Source of the DNA: a virus
Direction: 5' to 3' (one strand)
DNA: 30,292 nucleotides
Virus record (IMG/VR): IMGVR_UViG_3300011113_000054
Span: 1-30,292 of that record
Shown: piece by piece, positions 1-8,212 of the stretch
Layout: every line of letters begins with the position of its first letter
How positions within the stretch are numbered: position 1 is the first letter of the stretch
Made by a program: the position numbers and the translations under genes
The notes under the pieces: model-generated
The model's database searches: none
The model's input: only the letters and a program-made list of their open reading frames with translations
Told to the model about the DNA's origin: nothing

Positions 1-185
1 TGTCTGCTACCCTAAAATGGACGCCAGAATCCGACACGCCAGAGACATGGACAAGCATCCCAGACACATCAGAGGTCTGGACTGCGGTTTCTGATGCATC
101 GACAAGCTGGGCCGCGCAGAGCGACACTCCCGAGACTTGGACTCCGATTTCTGAAAACTCCGAAACCTGGCAAATTGCCGCATGA
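1..185 (+). CDS. C-terminal end of a tail/virion protein with Trp-Thr repeats (5' truncated)
   Basis: This open frame enters from the left edge (codons start at position 3) and stops with TGA at 183-185. The 60 visible residues are built from loose repeats of 8-9 residues centred on a Trp, usually Trp-Thr. The unit SDTPETWT appears twice and imperfect copies lie between. Charged residues are mostly Asp/Glu. Such Trp/Thr/Ser/Asp repeats are seen at the ends of phage tail or fibre-linked proteins, and the next gene downstream is a tail fibre, so a tail role is inferred. The remainder of the gene, its length and any N-terminal domain lie outside the window. No catalytic motif is visible. Confidence 0.65.
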   Translation, partial: SATLKWTPESDTPETWTSIPDTSEVWTAVSDASTSWAAQSDTPETWTPISENSETWQIAA

Positions 186-193
186 GGTGAAAT

Positions 194-1879
194 ATGGCCG
201 ATACCACGACGACAAACCTTCTTTTGACCAAACCCGAGGTAGGTGCCTCAACGGACACCTGGGGCGGCAAGATCAACGCTGATCTGGACACCATCGACGC
301 GTTGTTTGATGCAGGTCCACTTCTCAAGGTGACAAGGGGCGGTACGGGTGTAGGAACCAGCACCGGCACGGGAAGCAATGTTTTGTCTAATAGTCCGACA
401 CTGGTGACGCCTGCTTTGGGCACTCCATCAGCCCTTGTTGGAACGAACATCACAGGCACCGCCGCCAACTTCAACATTAACGGCACTGTGGGGGCTACAA
501 CGCCATCGACAGTTGCGGCAACCACTCTGACGACCTCCAGCACCGTGACCCACAACGGCGGCACAGCCAACGGCGTGGCCTACCTCAACGGCAGCAAAGT
601 CCTGACCACGGGGAGTGCGCTGACGTTTGATGGGACGAATTTGGGCGTGGGTAAAACGGCTAGTGGGCAGGCTGGTTTTTCGATTGTTGACGTGGGTACT
701 GCCTCGACCTCCGGTCTTTTGGACTTGCGCCAAAGCGGCAACCTACAAACGCGAATCTACAACAGTTCAACAGATTCGGTTTGGTCTAATAACACCACAG
801 GTGGTTCTTCTATTTGGAGACTGACGGACGCAGGAAGCGGCGATGCCGAAAGAATGCGCCTGACCTCCACAGGTCTGAAAGTAGGTACGACTAGCGATTT
901 TTCAGGCGCAAAGGTTGTGACGGATGGCGGGGGCATTGGGATACTCAACAAAGGTTTGCTGCGCTCAAGCACAAACGGGGTTTTGCAAGTATCTGCCGAC
1001 CCAAACAATGCATACGCATCTTCTCAAATTAGTTTTGATGTTGATGGCAGTACGGTTGCCACCCTCGACTCCTCCGGCAGACTTGGCATTGGCGTTACCC
1101 CGAACACGCTTATAGATGCAGGCGGCACATCCAGCCCAATTATCCGGGCAATAAGTTCGTTGACAAACAATGCTGCTGCTCGGATGTTGAGTGACGGAGA
1201 CACCGTTTATTTCGGCAGTCAAAATTCTTCTACAAGTGGTGGGAATGTCCCTGTCGTTTTTCAGATCAGCGGCACCGAACGCGCCCGTATCACCAGCGGG
1301 GGGTACTTTAAGGCGAGTAATAACGGGACGTATACCGGAAGCACAGCGACATATCACGAGTCATACAACACGGCTTCCAATTACACGCACGTTTTTACCA
1401 ACACAAATGCGTCACCTGTTGGTGCGCTGTTTTTACACAGTACTGATTCAAACGGAACAGCAAATGAGTTCTGGTATTGTCAAGGTACAAGTACTCAGCG
1501 CGCCGCATTACGCTCCAATGGCGGTCTTGCCAACTACAGCGGCAACAACGTCAACCTGTCTGACCGCCGCGAGAAGACCAACTTCGCTCCTGCCAAGTCA
1601 TACCTCGACACCATCTGCGCTATCCCTGTGCAGACCTTCAACTACATCGACCAGTCTGAAAATGACCCCGGCCTAACGCTTGGTGTGGTGGCGCAGGACG
1701 TTCAAGCAGTTGCGCCTGAGTTAGTGATGGAAAGCAACTGGGGCACAGAAGACAACCCCAAGATGCGCCTGAGCATCTATCAGACCGATCTGCAATATGC
1801 GCTGATGAAGGCTTTGCAGGAGTTGAAATCAGAACTTGACTCGGTGAAGGCCGAGCTTGCCACCCTTAAAGGAGCGTAA
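194..1879 (+). CDS. Tail fibre/spike protein with C-terminal S74 intramolecular chaperone domain
   Basis: This 561-residue protein is probably a host-binding tail fibre that trims itself after trimerisation. The N-terminal ~110 residues carry the Gly/Thr-rich repeats common in fibre shafts ([14 protein letters not shown], then [13 protein letters not shown]), followed by a long Ser/Thr/Asn/Gly-rich region typical of beta-helical shafts. The last ~105 residues match the peptidase S74 (endosialidase-type chaperone) family. LSDRREK at residues 455-461 gives the expected Ser456/Lys461 pair spaced five apart, then LGVVAQDVQ and a final helical segment ([19 protein letters not shown]). In this family the chaperone is cut off just before the Ser. 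The start is ATG 194 with GAGGTG at 184-189, a few bases after the upstream stop. The receptor specificity cannot be read from the sequence. Confidence 0.88.
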   Translation: MADTTTTNLLLTKPEVGASTDTWGGKINADLDTIDALFDAGPLLKVTRGGTGVGTSTGTGSNVLSNSPTLVTPALGTPSALVGTNITGTAANFNINGTVGATTPSTVAATTLTTSSTVTHNGGTANGVAYLNGSKVLTTGSALTFDGTNLGVGKTASGQAGFSIVDVGTASTSGLLDLRQSGNLQTRIYNSSTDSVWSNNTTGGSSIWRLTDAGSGDAERMRLTSTGLKVGTTSDFSGAKVVTDGGGIGILNKGLLRSSTNGVLQVSADPNNAYASSQISFDVDGSTVATLDSSGRLGIGVTPNTLIDAGGTSSPIIRAISSLTNNAAARMLSDGDTVYFGSQNSSTSGGNVPVVFQISGTERARITSGGYFKASNNGTYTGSTATYHESYNTASNYTHVFTNTNASPVGALFLHSTDSNGTANEFWYCQGTSTQRAALRSNGGLANYSGNNVNLSDRREKTNFAPAKSYLDTICAIPVQTFNYIDQSENDPGLTLGVVAQDVQAVAPELVMESNWGTEDNPKMRLSIYQTDLQYALMKALQELKSELDSVKAELATLKGA

Positions 1880-1882
1880 ATC

Positions 1883-2173
1883 ATGACCACCACTTGGACA
1901 ATCTCTCAGCTAGACCGCCGCACCTCTGACGGCTTTGTCACTACCGCGCACTGGACTGCCACTGCTGTGGACGGCGACTACAGCGCAAGCATCTATTCAA
2001 CCTGCTCATGGTCAGAAGGCCAGCCGACAACGCCCTACGCATCCCTGACTCAAGATCAGGTGCTTGGGTGGTGCTGGACATCTGGCGTGGACAAAGCAGC
2101 CACCGAGGCCGCGCTGGCCGCAAGCATTGCCTCGCAGAAGAATCCTGTGAGCGCAGCAGGAGTGCCCTGGTGA
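1883..2173 (+). CDS. Small conserved phage protein downstream of tail fibre
   Basis: This 96-residue protein lies three bases after the fibre stop and has a good GGAG site at 1871-1874. It starts MTTTWTISQLDRRTSDGFV and continues with alternating aromatic and hydroxyl residues (HWTATAVDGDY), which suggests a compact beta-rich fold. The C-terminal half is helical and Ala-rich (KAATEAALAASIASQKNP). Proteins of this look and size are frequently found next to tail fibre genes in environmental phages. I believe they belong to a domain-of-unknown-function family but cannot name it with certainty. A role as a fibre accessory or virion protein is inferred from position only. It overlaps the next gene by one base (TGATG). 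Confidence 0.72.
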   Translation: MTTTWTISQLDRRTSDGFVTTAHWTATAVDGDYSASIYSTCSWSEGQPTTPYASLTQDQVLGWCWTSGVDKAATEAALAASIASQKNPVSAAGVPW

Positions 2174-2352
2174 TGTCTACTGTTGACGCGACTGATGCAC
2201 GCCTATCTACGCATGAAGAGGTATGCGCGATCAGGTATGAGCAGATCAATGCCAGGCTCAAGCGCATTGAGGGCATCCTCATGAAGACGGCTGGCGTTAT
2301 GCTGGTGAGCATGGCCGGGACTATCTTTGCGGCGATCTGGATTGCAAAATGA
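2173..2352 (+). CDS. Small single-pass membrane protein, possibly XhlA-like lysis accessory
   Basis: This 59-residue protein starts at ATG 2173, which overlaps the preceding TGA; the frame stays open upstream to 2008 but the TGATG coupling supports the shorter start. The first ~35 residues are a charged helix (THEEVCAIRYEQINARLKRI) and the last ~22 form one hydrophobic span ending in a Lys (VMLVSMAGTIFAAIWIAK). A soluble helix followed by a C-terminal membrane anchor resembles haemolysin XhlA-type proteins, which work with holins at the inner membrane. The context (five genes upstream of an endolysin) agrees, but the family call is an inference from architecture, not from a diagnostic motif. 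Confidence 0.65.
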   Translation: MSTVDATDARLSTHEEVCAIRYEQINARLKRIEGILMKTAGVMLVSMAGTIFAAIWIAK

Positions 2353-2510
2353 TTGAGCAGGCCGCTGCCGAGCCTATAGAGATTGCACCGAGTCTCTTGC
2401 AGCAGACGCAGCAGCCGCCAGAGAAGAAGTACGAATGCGTGAGGTGGGCCTGGACGGGTGACGTTTACGACAGGAAAGTGTTTTGTCTTGAGTGGCGTGA
2501 AAAGAAATGA
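2349..2510 (+). CDS. Small hypothetical protein in the lysis block
   Basis: This is a 53-residue ORF coupled at both ends: its ATG overlaps the previous stop (ATGA, 2349-2352) and its TGA overlaps the next start (2507-2510). The N-terminal half is Gln/Pro/Glu-rich. The C-terminal half is a compact aromatic stretch with two Cys (YECVRWAWTGDVYDRKVFCL). There is no signal peptide or membrane span. The two Cys 16 residues apart and several Trp/Tyr suggest a small folded domain. I do not recognise the family. Its reality is supported by the exact tiling between two genes without a spare base. Confidence 0.6.
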   Translation: MIEQAAAEPIEIAPSLLQQTQQPPEKKYECVRWAWTGDVYDRKVFCLEWREKK

Positions 2511-2974
2511 TCGATCCAGTAACCGCTCTTGCTGCCATCTCCTCGGCAGTTCAGCTTGTCAAGAAAGTCTCAAAGACCGTTGACGATGTGGCCTCGCTCG
2601 GGCCGGTGTTGGGTAAGTATTTCGACGCTAAAGAGCAGGCCATCGAGGTGGTCAAACAGGCCAAGGCTGGCGGATTCAAGGGATCATCACTGGGCAAAGC
2701 GCTTGAGCTAGAGATGGCGCTGGAGTCGGCAAGGGAGTTTGAAGAGCAGATCAAGATGCTCTTCTTCCAGAGCAACAAGATGGACGTCTGGGCCAGAATC
2801 ACGGCCAGGGCAAAGCAGATGGACATTGATGCCGCCCACGAAGCGCGGCGCAAGAAGGAAGCTGCCCAGAGGCGGCAGACAGAGATTGAAGAGGTCATCG
2901 CCATCCTGATCGGGTTGGCGGTTGGCGGCTTTGCTATTGCAGTGACCATCTGGGCGGTGGTGAAGGCGACATGA
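2507..2974 (+). CDS. Conserved phage protein with C-terminal membrane span
   Basis: This 155-residue protein starts MIDPVTALAAISSAVQLVKK, the kind of opening seen in a family of podovirus proteins encoded beside lysis genes. Residues 10-60 are amphipathic helices, 65-125 are strongly charged helices that may form a coiled coil, and residues 129-151 form one hydrophobic membrane span (AILIGLAVGGFAIAVTIWAV). It is translationally coupled on both sides by ATGA overlaps. The function is unknown. A membrane-bound partner of the holin or a component of the virion are both possible, and position favours the first. Confidence 0.72.
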   Translation: MIDPVTALAAISSAVQLVKKVSKTVDDVASLGPVLGKYFDAKEQAIEVVKQAKAGGFKGSSLGKALELEMALESAREFEEQIKMLFFQSNKMDVWARITARAKQMDIDAAHEARRKKEAAQRRQTEIEEVIAILIGLAVGGFAIAVTIWAVVKAT

Positions 2975-3585
2975 CAGACAAGCTGAACGCGAACACAACC
3001 CTAGACAAGATTCTTGGGTATGTTGACTCGCCGTTCAAGCTGTTTGCTGTGATCCTGATGGCCGTCATCGCCTTCGCGGGTTATGCGCTCTACGAGAGTC
3101 AGGAGTTCATTCGTGACGCCTACAAGGAGTCAAAGAAGCTGCCAGAGATACGAACAGACAGGGCAGAAGACGCTGCAACGATGCTATTTAAGCAAACAGG
3201 CGCCACGGTGGTGGCGATCTTCAAGGTCAACCCGCTGTTTAACTCTCGCACCTTGTATCGCGCCTTCACGAAAGAAGGCAGAGACAAAAGCATAGACGAC
3301 ATTGATGTTGGCCTGTTTACTCACAACGCTGCGAACAACGCCGATGTGGTGAAGTTGATGACCAACGAGATCCCCTGCGGTGAGTACCGCTACGCTCAGT
3401 CAGAGATTGGTCTTTGGTATTTGGAGAAGGGTGTTACTTTCACCTGCCGGGTGAGTGTGCCGCCAGACTCATATCGGTTTGTTGGTCAGGTTACTGTGGG
3501 CTGGGCCGAGCCACCCAAGAACCTCGAGCAGACCAAGTTCATGCTGGAGATCGCCAGCGCCATGCTGACAAAAAGAGGAGGCTGA
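2971..3585 (+). CDS. Membrane-anchored protein with a predicted extracytoplasmic domain
   Basis: This 204-residue protein has one N-terminal membrane span at about residues 22-41 (FKLFAVILMAVIAFAGYALY) and a long soluble part after it. With no cleavable signal, the soluble part would lie either in the periplasm (N-in) or in the cytoplasm. It contains alternating strands and helices (ATVVAIFKVNPLF, then VTFTCRVSVPP) and two Cys near residues 136 and 158, so a GAF/PAS-like sensor fold is conceivable but unproven. It overlaps the preceding gene by ATGA and is followed after three bases by the holin gene. A role in timing or sensing for lysis, for example as an antiholin, is speculation based on location. 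Confidence 0.65.
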   Translation: MTDKLNANTTLDKILGYVDSPFKLFAVILMAVIAFAGYALYESQEFIRDAYKESKKLPEIRTDRAEDAATMLFKQTGATVVAIFKVNPLFNSRTLYRAFTKEGRDKSIDDIDVGLFTHNAANNADVVKLMTNEIPCGEYRYAQSEIGLWYLEKGVTFTCRVSVPPDSYRFVGQVTVGWAEPPKNLEQTKFMLEIASAMLTKRGG

Positions 3586-3588
3586 GAT

Positions 3589-4083
3589 ATGGAGTGGCTG
3601 AAACAAATTGCACCGACGATTGCTACCGCGATGGGAGGCCCACTGGCTGGCATGGCGGTATCTGCGATCTCCAAGGCCATTGGAGTCGATGAGGGCAAGG
3701 TCGGTGACCTGATTGCAAACAACAAGCTCACGGCTGACCAGATCGCGCAGGTAAAACTCGCAGAGATTGAGTTGGCGAAGCAGGCGCAGGAACTTGGTCT
3801 GAACTTCGAGAAGCTCTCTGTTGAGGATCGCAAGAGCGCGAGGGAGATGCAGGCGACTACCCGCTCGATGATGCCGCCGATCCTGGCTGCTGCCGTGACG
3901 ATTGGATTCTTTGGCATCATGGTGATGATGTTCTTTAACCAGATCGATAGCAACAACCCTGCGATCCTGATGATGCTTGGATCTCTTGGCACTGCATGGA
4001 CAGGCATCATTGCTTACTACTTTGGATCGTCTGCTGGCTCGCAGGCTAAGACGGATCTGCTTTCTAAATCAGTGGGGAAATAA
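3589..4083 (+). CDS. Holin of the GTA/3TM type
   Basis: This 164-residue protein is predicted to form or regulate the inner-membrane hole that releases the endolysin. The N-terminal 30 residues are Gly/Ala-rich and weakly hydrophobic (ATAMGGPLAGMAVSAISKA). Residues 45-90 are a charged helix ending VEDRKSAREMQA. Two strong spans follow at about 97-116 and 125-146, and the protein ends with WTGIIAYYFGSSAGSQAKTD (residues 137-156). The DR-SAR motif and the YYFGSSAGSxxK ending are typical of the phage/GTA 3TM holin family. The endolysin follows one base later. GAGGCTGAG before ATG 3589 provides the ribosome site. Confidence 0.82.
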   Translation: MEWLKQIAPTIATAMGGPLAGMAVSAISKAIGVDEGKVGDLIANNKLTADQIAQVKLAEIELAKQAQELGLNFEKLSVEDRKSAREMQATTRSMMPPILAAAVTIGFFGIMVMMFFNQIDSNNPAILMMLGSLGTAWTGIIAYYFGSSAGSQAKTDLLSKSVGK

Positions 4084-4084
4084 C

Positions 4085-4594
4085 ATGAAAGAAAATTGGC
4101 AAGAAGCACTCAAGCACATCCTCAAGTGGGAGGGAGGCTACGTCAATCATCCTGCTGATCCTGGCGGTATGACCAATCTTGGTGTGACAAAAAGAGTCTG
4201 GGAGGATTGGAGTGGAAAACCTGCTACCGAAGCCGACATGCGAGCGCTCACCATTGAGATGGTTTCTCCGCTGTACAAGCAGCGTTACTGGGACGCTGTT
4301 CGCGGGGATGACCTTCCTTCTGGTGTTGATCTGTGCGTGTTTGATTGTGCCGTCAATGCTGGCGTTGGTCGGGCTAGTAAATTTCTACAGCAAGCTGTTG
4401 GAGTAACAGCAGACGGCAAGATCGGCCCAGCAACAATGGCTGCGGTTGCGAGCAAGGAACCCGTTGCAATCATCGCGGACTTCTGTCATCTGCGCGAGGC
4501 CCACTACAAGAGTCTTTCAACCTTCGCCACATTTGGCAAGGGCTGGATGCGGCGTCTTGATGGCATTGAGGCTGAGAGCAAACACTTGGCATAG
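4085..4594 (+). CDS. Endolysin: GH108 N-acetylmuramidase with peptidoglycan-binding C-terminus
   Basis: This 169-residue lysozyme-like endolysin is predicted to cleave the glycan strands of peptidoglycan. The N-terminal domain has the family signature [20 protein letters not shown]; the Glu of EGGY (residue 16) is the expected catalytic acid. The middle region has the conserved YKQRYWDAV and [18 protein letters not shown] segments. The C-terminal part ([15 protein letters not shown]) matches the PG_binding_3 domain usually paired with GH108. No signal peptide or SAR segment is visible, so release depends on the adjacent holin. The frame extends upstream to 3977, but ATG 4085 lies directly after the holin stop and gives the standard N-terminus. 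Confidence 0.93.
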   Translation: MKENWQEALKHILKWEGGYVNHPADPGGMTNLGVTKRVWEDWSGKPATEADMRALTIEMVSPLYKQRYWDAVRGDDLPSGVDLCVFDCAVNAGVGRASKFLQQAVGVTADGKIGPATMAAVASKEPVAIIADFCHLREAHYKSLSTFATFGKGWMRRLDGIEAESKHLA

Positions 4595-4596
4595 GC

Positions 4597-5481
4597 ATGG
4601 CGACAAACCTCAATCAGCAGATACAGACGCCGGCGCCTCCGAGTATCGGATCGGCGCCGACTCTGTATGACAGAGCCTATCTCGATCAGAGCAACGGATC
4701 GATGAGGACATTCTTTATTAAGCTGATTAACGCGCTGGCGACGGTTTTCGGGCCGCGTGGCGGCAAGTATCTGAATACTCCTTACGGCGCCTTCCAAGAC
4801 GACACAGACCAGACTGACGGATCAACCGCAGTTGCGTACTATTTTCGATACAACACAACAGACTACTCAAACGGCATCAGCGTTTCATCGCGCACCGCAT
4901 CGTTCACTGCATCAATCGCCACCACGGTAATGACGGTTTCGGCAGTCTCTGCCGGCGCGATCTATCCGTCAATGCAGATTAGCGGCACTGGCGTAACGGC
5001 TGGCACTAGGATCGTCGCGCAGTTAACGGGTACTGCTGGCGGCACTGGCACATATACAGTATCCACATCGCAGACCGTGATCTCTACCGCGATGACGGGC
5101 GATCTTCCGTCGAAGGTTGTCGTGGCTCAAGATGGCTTGTACAACATCCAATTTAGTGCGCAGTTCATCAACACGACAAACGATGTGCAGGACATAAATA
5201 TCTGGTTTCGCAAGAACGGAACTGATGTAACGGCATCAAATAGTCAATTTGGCATTAAGGCTCGAAAATCAACTGGATCGGCCAGCCGATTGATTGCCGC
5301 GATGAACTTCTATCTTGAGCTTGCAAAAGACGACTACTTTGAGATGATGTGGAGGGTGTCGGATTCTGGTGTGTCGATGGAGCAGTTCCCAGCAGTCACG
5401 GCGAGCGGATCAACTCCAGCGATCCCTTCGACTCCATCCATAATTCTGACTGTGACTTTTGTCTCTAACAGATCGGCATGA
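4597..5481 (+). CDS. Virion structural protein with TNF/C1q-like beta-sandwich and an inserted Gly/Thr module
   Basis: This 294-residue protein is probably on the virion surface or in the tail. Residues 1-60 hold a conserved helical start that includes FGPRGGKY. Residues 65-97 and 170-290 together look like one jelly-roll-type domain: [17 protein letters not shown], then [29 protein letters not shown] and [17 protein letters not shown]. Between them, residues ~98-168 form a separate repeat-like module ([34 protein letters not shown]), a unit seen in many unrelated phage structural proteins. The start ATG 4597 lies two bases after the endolysin stop without an obvious ribosome site, so re-initiation is likely. 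The function is inferred from fold-like patterns and context. Confidence 0.7.
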   Translation: MATNLNQQIQTPAPPSIGSAPTLYDRAYLDQSNGSMRTFFIKLINALATVFGPRGGKYLNTPYGAFQDDTDQTDGSTAVAYYFRYNTTDYSNGISVSSRTASFTASIATTVMTVSAVSAGAIYPSMQISGTGVTAGTRIVAQLTGTAGGTGTYTVSTSQTVISTAMTGDLPSKVVVAQDGLYNIQFSAQFINTTNDVQDINIWFRKNGTDVTASNSQFGIKARKSTGSASRLIAAMNFYLELAKDDYFEMMWRVSDSGVSMEQFPAVTASGSTPAIPSTPSIILTVTFVSNRSA

Positions 5482-5485
5482 AATC

Positions 5486-6967
5486 ATGGCCTACATTCCT
5501 CTGAAGATCCCGCCTGGCGTCTACCGTAACGGCACCGAGTATCAGTCTGCTGGTAGGTATTTTGACGCCTCCCTTGTTCGTTGGTACGAGGGAACTATGC
5601 GACCTGTCGGCGGGTGGCGCAAGCGCAGCAACTCGCAGATGACAGGCAAATGCAGAGGCTTTATCAACTGGCGGGATAACTCTGGGGATCGCTGGATTGG
5701 AGCGGGTACGCATTCAAAGCTGTACGCGATGAATGAGGGCGGCACCCTCAAGGACATTACCCCAACAGGCTTTACGGCTGGCAATGCCGATGCCATTGTC
5801 AAGATCGGTTACGGATACAGCACTTATGGCTCATACTCCTACGGAGTTGCGAGGCCAGATCTGACCAACATCACGCCGGCCACGACTTGGACCCTGGACA
5901 CATGGGGCGAGTACCTAGTTGGTTGCTCCAATGCCGACGGCAAGCTCTACGAGTGGCAGCTTGGCTTTTCCACTCCGACTCTGGCCGCAGCCATTACGAA
6001 TGCGCCGACCAGCAACGAGGCTTTGCTTGTCACATCAGAGCGGTTTTTGTTCGCGCTGGGCGCTGGCGGCAACCCTCGCAAGGTGCAGTGGTGCGATCAG
6101 GAAAACAACACCGTCTGGACGCCTACCGCGACGAATCAGGCCGGTGACTTTGAGTTGGCGACGGTTGGAAATCTCAAGTGCGGAAAGCGCGTCAAAGGCA
6201 TCAGCATCCTCTTCACTGATGTCGATGTCCATACAGCGACCTATATTGGTTTGCCTTATGTGTACAGCTTTGAGAAGGTTGGATCTGCCTGTGGCGTAAT
6301 TTCTTCGCAGTCAGTCGCGGCCATTGAGACTGCCGCGATCTGGATGTCAACTTCCGGGTTCTGGATTTATGACGGATATGTCAAGCCTTTGCCGTGCGAT
6401 GTCTCGGATTTTGTCTTCCAAGATCTTAATGTCTCGCAGGCGAGCAAGATCTACGCTGTGAATAACTCCAAGTATGGCGAGATCTGGTGGTTCTACCCGT
6501 CAAGCCAATCCACTGAGAACGATTCCTATGTCGTGTACAACTACCGTGAAGGCCATTGGTCGATTGGCGATCTGGCTCGGACGGCGGGGACGGATCGAGG
6601 AGTCTTTACCAACCCGCTGATGGTATCAAGCGACGGGTACATCTACGAGCATGAGGTTGGGTATGCCTACGACTCTGCGACGCCTTTTGCCGAGTCTGGC
6701 CCGATTGAGTTGGGCAATGGCGATCAGACGATGTCGGTCTTGCAATTGGTGCCTGACGAGCAGACACTGGGAGAAGTGCAGGTGTCCTTTAAGGTCAGGA
6801 ATTACCCGACATCGACTGAGACGACATTCGGTCCGTACACCGCGAGCCAGCCAACCGATGTGCGTTTTTCTGGACGCCAGGTCAAGGTCCGATACACCGG
6901 GGCGGTGCTTGAAGATTGGCGTGTAGGTGTGCCGCGAATGGAAGCTGTGGCGGCAGGAAAACGGTGA
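5486..6967 (+). CDS. Head-closure/virion stabilisation protein, P22 gp10-like
   Basis: This 493-residue protein starts MAYIPLKIPPGVYRNGTEYQ and continues GRYFDASLVRWYEGTMRPVGGW, a signature I associate with head-closure or stabilisation proteins of P22-like podoviruses (P22 gp10, a beta-propeller below the portal). The body is rich in short beta-like repeats with Gly-Asp turns and Trp/Tyr (LYEWQLGFSTPTL; WIYDGYVKPLPCDVSDFVFQ; GEIWWFYPSSQSTEND), as expected for a propeller, and it ends in a separate beta domain (VQVSFKVRNYPTS). I chose ATG 5486 over the TTG at 5459 because the conserved N-terminus begins there and it follows the previous stop by four bases. The gp10 equivalence is a medium-strength inference. 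Confidence 0.72.
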   Translation: MAYIPLKIPPGVYRNGTEYQSAGRYFDASLVRWYEGTMRPVGGWRKRSNSQMTGKCRGFINWRDNSGDRWIGAGTHSKLYAMNEGGTLKDITPTGFTAGNADAIVKIGYGYSTYGSYSYGVARPDLTNITPATTWTLDTWGEYLVGCSNADGKLYEWQLGFSTPTLAAAITNAPTSNEALLVTSERFLFALGAGGNPRKVQWCDQENNTVWTPTATNQAGDFELATVGNLKCGKRVKGISILFTDVDVHTATYIGLPYVYSFEKVGSACGVISSQSVAAIETAAIWMSTSGFWIYDGYVKPLPCDVSDFVFQDLNVSQASKIYAVNNSKYGEIWWFYPSSQSTENDSYVVYNYREGHWSIGDLARTAGTDRGVFTNPLMVSSDGYIYEHEVGYAYDSATPFAESGPIELGNGDQTMSVLQLVPDEQTLGEVQVSFKVRNYPTSTETTFGPYTASQPTDVRFSGRQVKVRYTGAVLEDWRVGVPRMEAVAAGKR

Positions 6968-7004
6968 TGGCGCGTAAAATTGTCAGTACGAAAGAAGGCT
7001 GAAG

Positions 7005-8201
7005 ATGGCGACAAGACTACCCTATTACGTTAGCGAAGGCGACATCTATAGCAGGATCATGGGCCAGCAGGCAGCGCCGAGCGCAATGGCTGATTACTAC
7101 GCAGGATTTGCTGGTGGCTATGACCCTGGCCTGTATCAGCGTCGCAGAAATCAGGCTGCTGCGAATGCAGCGGCTGGAGCAGGATCAGGTCTTCTTGATA
7201 CTGGCGGTGGCGGTGGTGATCTTGACGCCTCTGGTGGGGTATCTGGGAACCCTGCTGATGCCATTGCACTAGGTCTGGCGTTGTCTGCTTATGGTGGCCT
7301 GCTTGGTGGGTTTGCGCCTGGTGGCTTTTTGGCTGGCTTGGCTGGCAAAGGTCTTACATCGTCTGGAATAACTGCTCTTGGCGAATTGGAGGCTAAAGCA
7401 GCACAGATAGCAAACGATCAGGCCGCGATGGATGCTCTGGCAGGACTGTCAAATGCTGCTGTTGGAGAGGCAGAGGCGCAGGCCATTGCTGATGCGATAG
7501 CAAATGAATCTGGTCTTGCCGTAGCGGCTGACGCTGCTGCTGCCGCTGCACAGGCGCAGGCAATGGCTGATGTACAGGCGCAAGAGCAAGCTATGGCGCA
7601 AGCAGAGGCAATGGCACAAGCACAAGCCCAAGCAGAGGCAATGGCACAAGCTGAAGCTATGGCTCAAGCCCAAGCAGAGGCAATGGCACAAGCTCAAGCC
7701 CAAGCAGAGGCTATGGCACAAGCCCAAGCTATGGCACAAGCTCAAGCCGCAGCAGATGCGCAAGCCGCCGCTGATGCACAGGCTGCTGCTGATGCCGCTG
7801 CCGCCGCAGATGTTGCCGCGATGGGTGATGTCGGAATGGGTGCCGATAGTGGTGCCGTTAATGGTGGAGAAAGTGGCGTAAGCGCAGGCGGCGAAGCAGA
7901 TGGAGGTGGCGCTCAATCTGGTGGCGGTTCAGACGGTGGCTTTGGTGGCGGTGGAGATTCTGGCGGTGGCTTTGGTGGCGGTGGAGAAGGCGGTGGAGAT
8001 GGTGGTGGTTGGGCTGATGGCGGCATGGTGACTGCTAATGGGTTGCTTATGGATGACACTTTGCCTGGACCAGATGAAGGATATGGCGCCTTGCAGGTCG
8101 GCGAGTACGTCATCAATAAATCGACCACGAAGAAACTTGGCCAGAAAAAGCTGCAAGCCTTGAACGAAGGCCGAGCCAGTATCAAAATGCGTAGGAAATA
8201 A
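7005..8201 (+). CDS. Low-complexity Ala/Gln/Met and Gly-rich virion-type protein
   Basis: This 398-residue protein has four zones. Residues 1-55 are folded (LPYYVSEGDIYSRIMG). Residues 80-180 are Gly/Ala-rich and weakly hydrophobic. Residues 183-268 are a repeat of Ala-Gln, Ala-Glu-Ala-Met and Ala-Asp units. Residues 295-340 are almost entirely Gly with Asp/Ser. The C-terminal ~55 residues return to a folded domain (LPGPDEGYGALQVGEYVINK, then a Lys-rich helix), an ending shared by many phage proteins near ejection genes. GAAGG at 6995-6999 and ATG 7005 set the start. The long Ala/Gln helix could line or cross a channel, but no function can be assigned. It is followed by three further Ala/Gln-rich proteins. 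Confidence 0.75.
   Translation: MATRLPYYVSEGDIYSRIMGQQAAPSAMADYYAGFAGGYDPGLYQRRRNQAAANAAAGAGSGLLDTGGGGGDLDASGGVSGNPADAIALGLALSAYGGLLGGFAPGGFLAGLAGKGLTSSGITALGELEAKAAQIANDQAAMDALAGLSNAAVGEAEAQAIADAIANESGLAVAADAAAAAAQAQAMADVQAQEQAMAQAEAMAQAQAQAEAMAQAEAMAQAQAEAMAQAQAQAEAMAQAQAMAQAQAAADAQAAADAQAAADAAAAADVAAMGDVGMGADSGAVNGGESGVSAGGEADGGGAQSGGGSDGGFGGGGDSGGGFGGGGEGGGDGGGWADGGMVTANGLLMDDTLPGPDEGYGALQVGEYVINKSTTKKLGQKKLQALNEGRASIKMRRK
7558..7806 (+). repeat. Intragenic tandem repeat encoding AQ/AEAM units
   Basis: Within the preceding gene the DNA repeats units of 6, 12 and 30 bases built from CAAGC(C/A)(C/G)A and AGAGGCAATG-type words. A near-identical stretch around ATGGCACAAG recurs about every 24-36 bases between 7590 and 7740, and GCTGATGC-type units follow to 7806. 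Synonymous third-base differences (GCA/GCC/GCT) are scattered through the copies, so the array is old enough to have drifted or is being selected at protein level. Copy number is a likely site of length variation between related phages. Confidence 0.8.
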
Positions 8202-8212
8202 GGAGTAGGAAA

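Noticed and set aside
6967-7002. Eleven-codon ORF (MARKIVSTKEG) between the gp10-like and low-complexity genes
   Set aside because: It starts in the overlap with the preceding stop but is too short to support as a gene; it may only serve re-initiation.
7573-7750. Repeated 24-36-base units considered as a CRISPR array
   Set aside because: The units are in frame, code for AQ/AEAM repeats without unique spacers and vary at third positions; it is an intragenic repeat.
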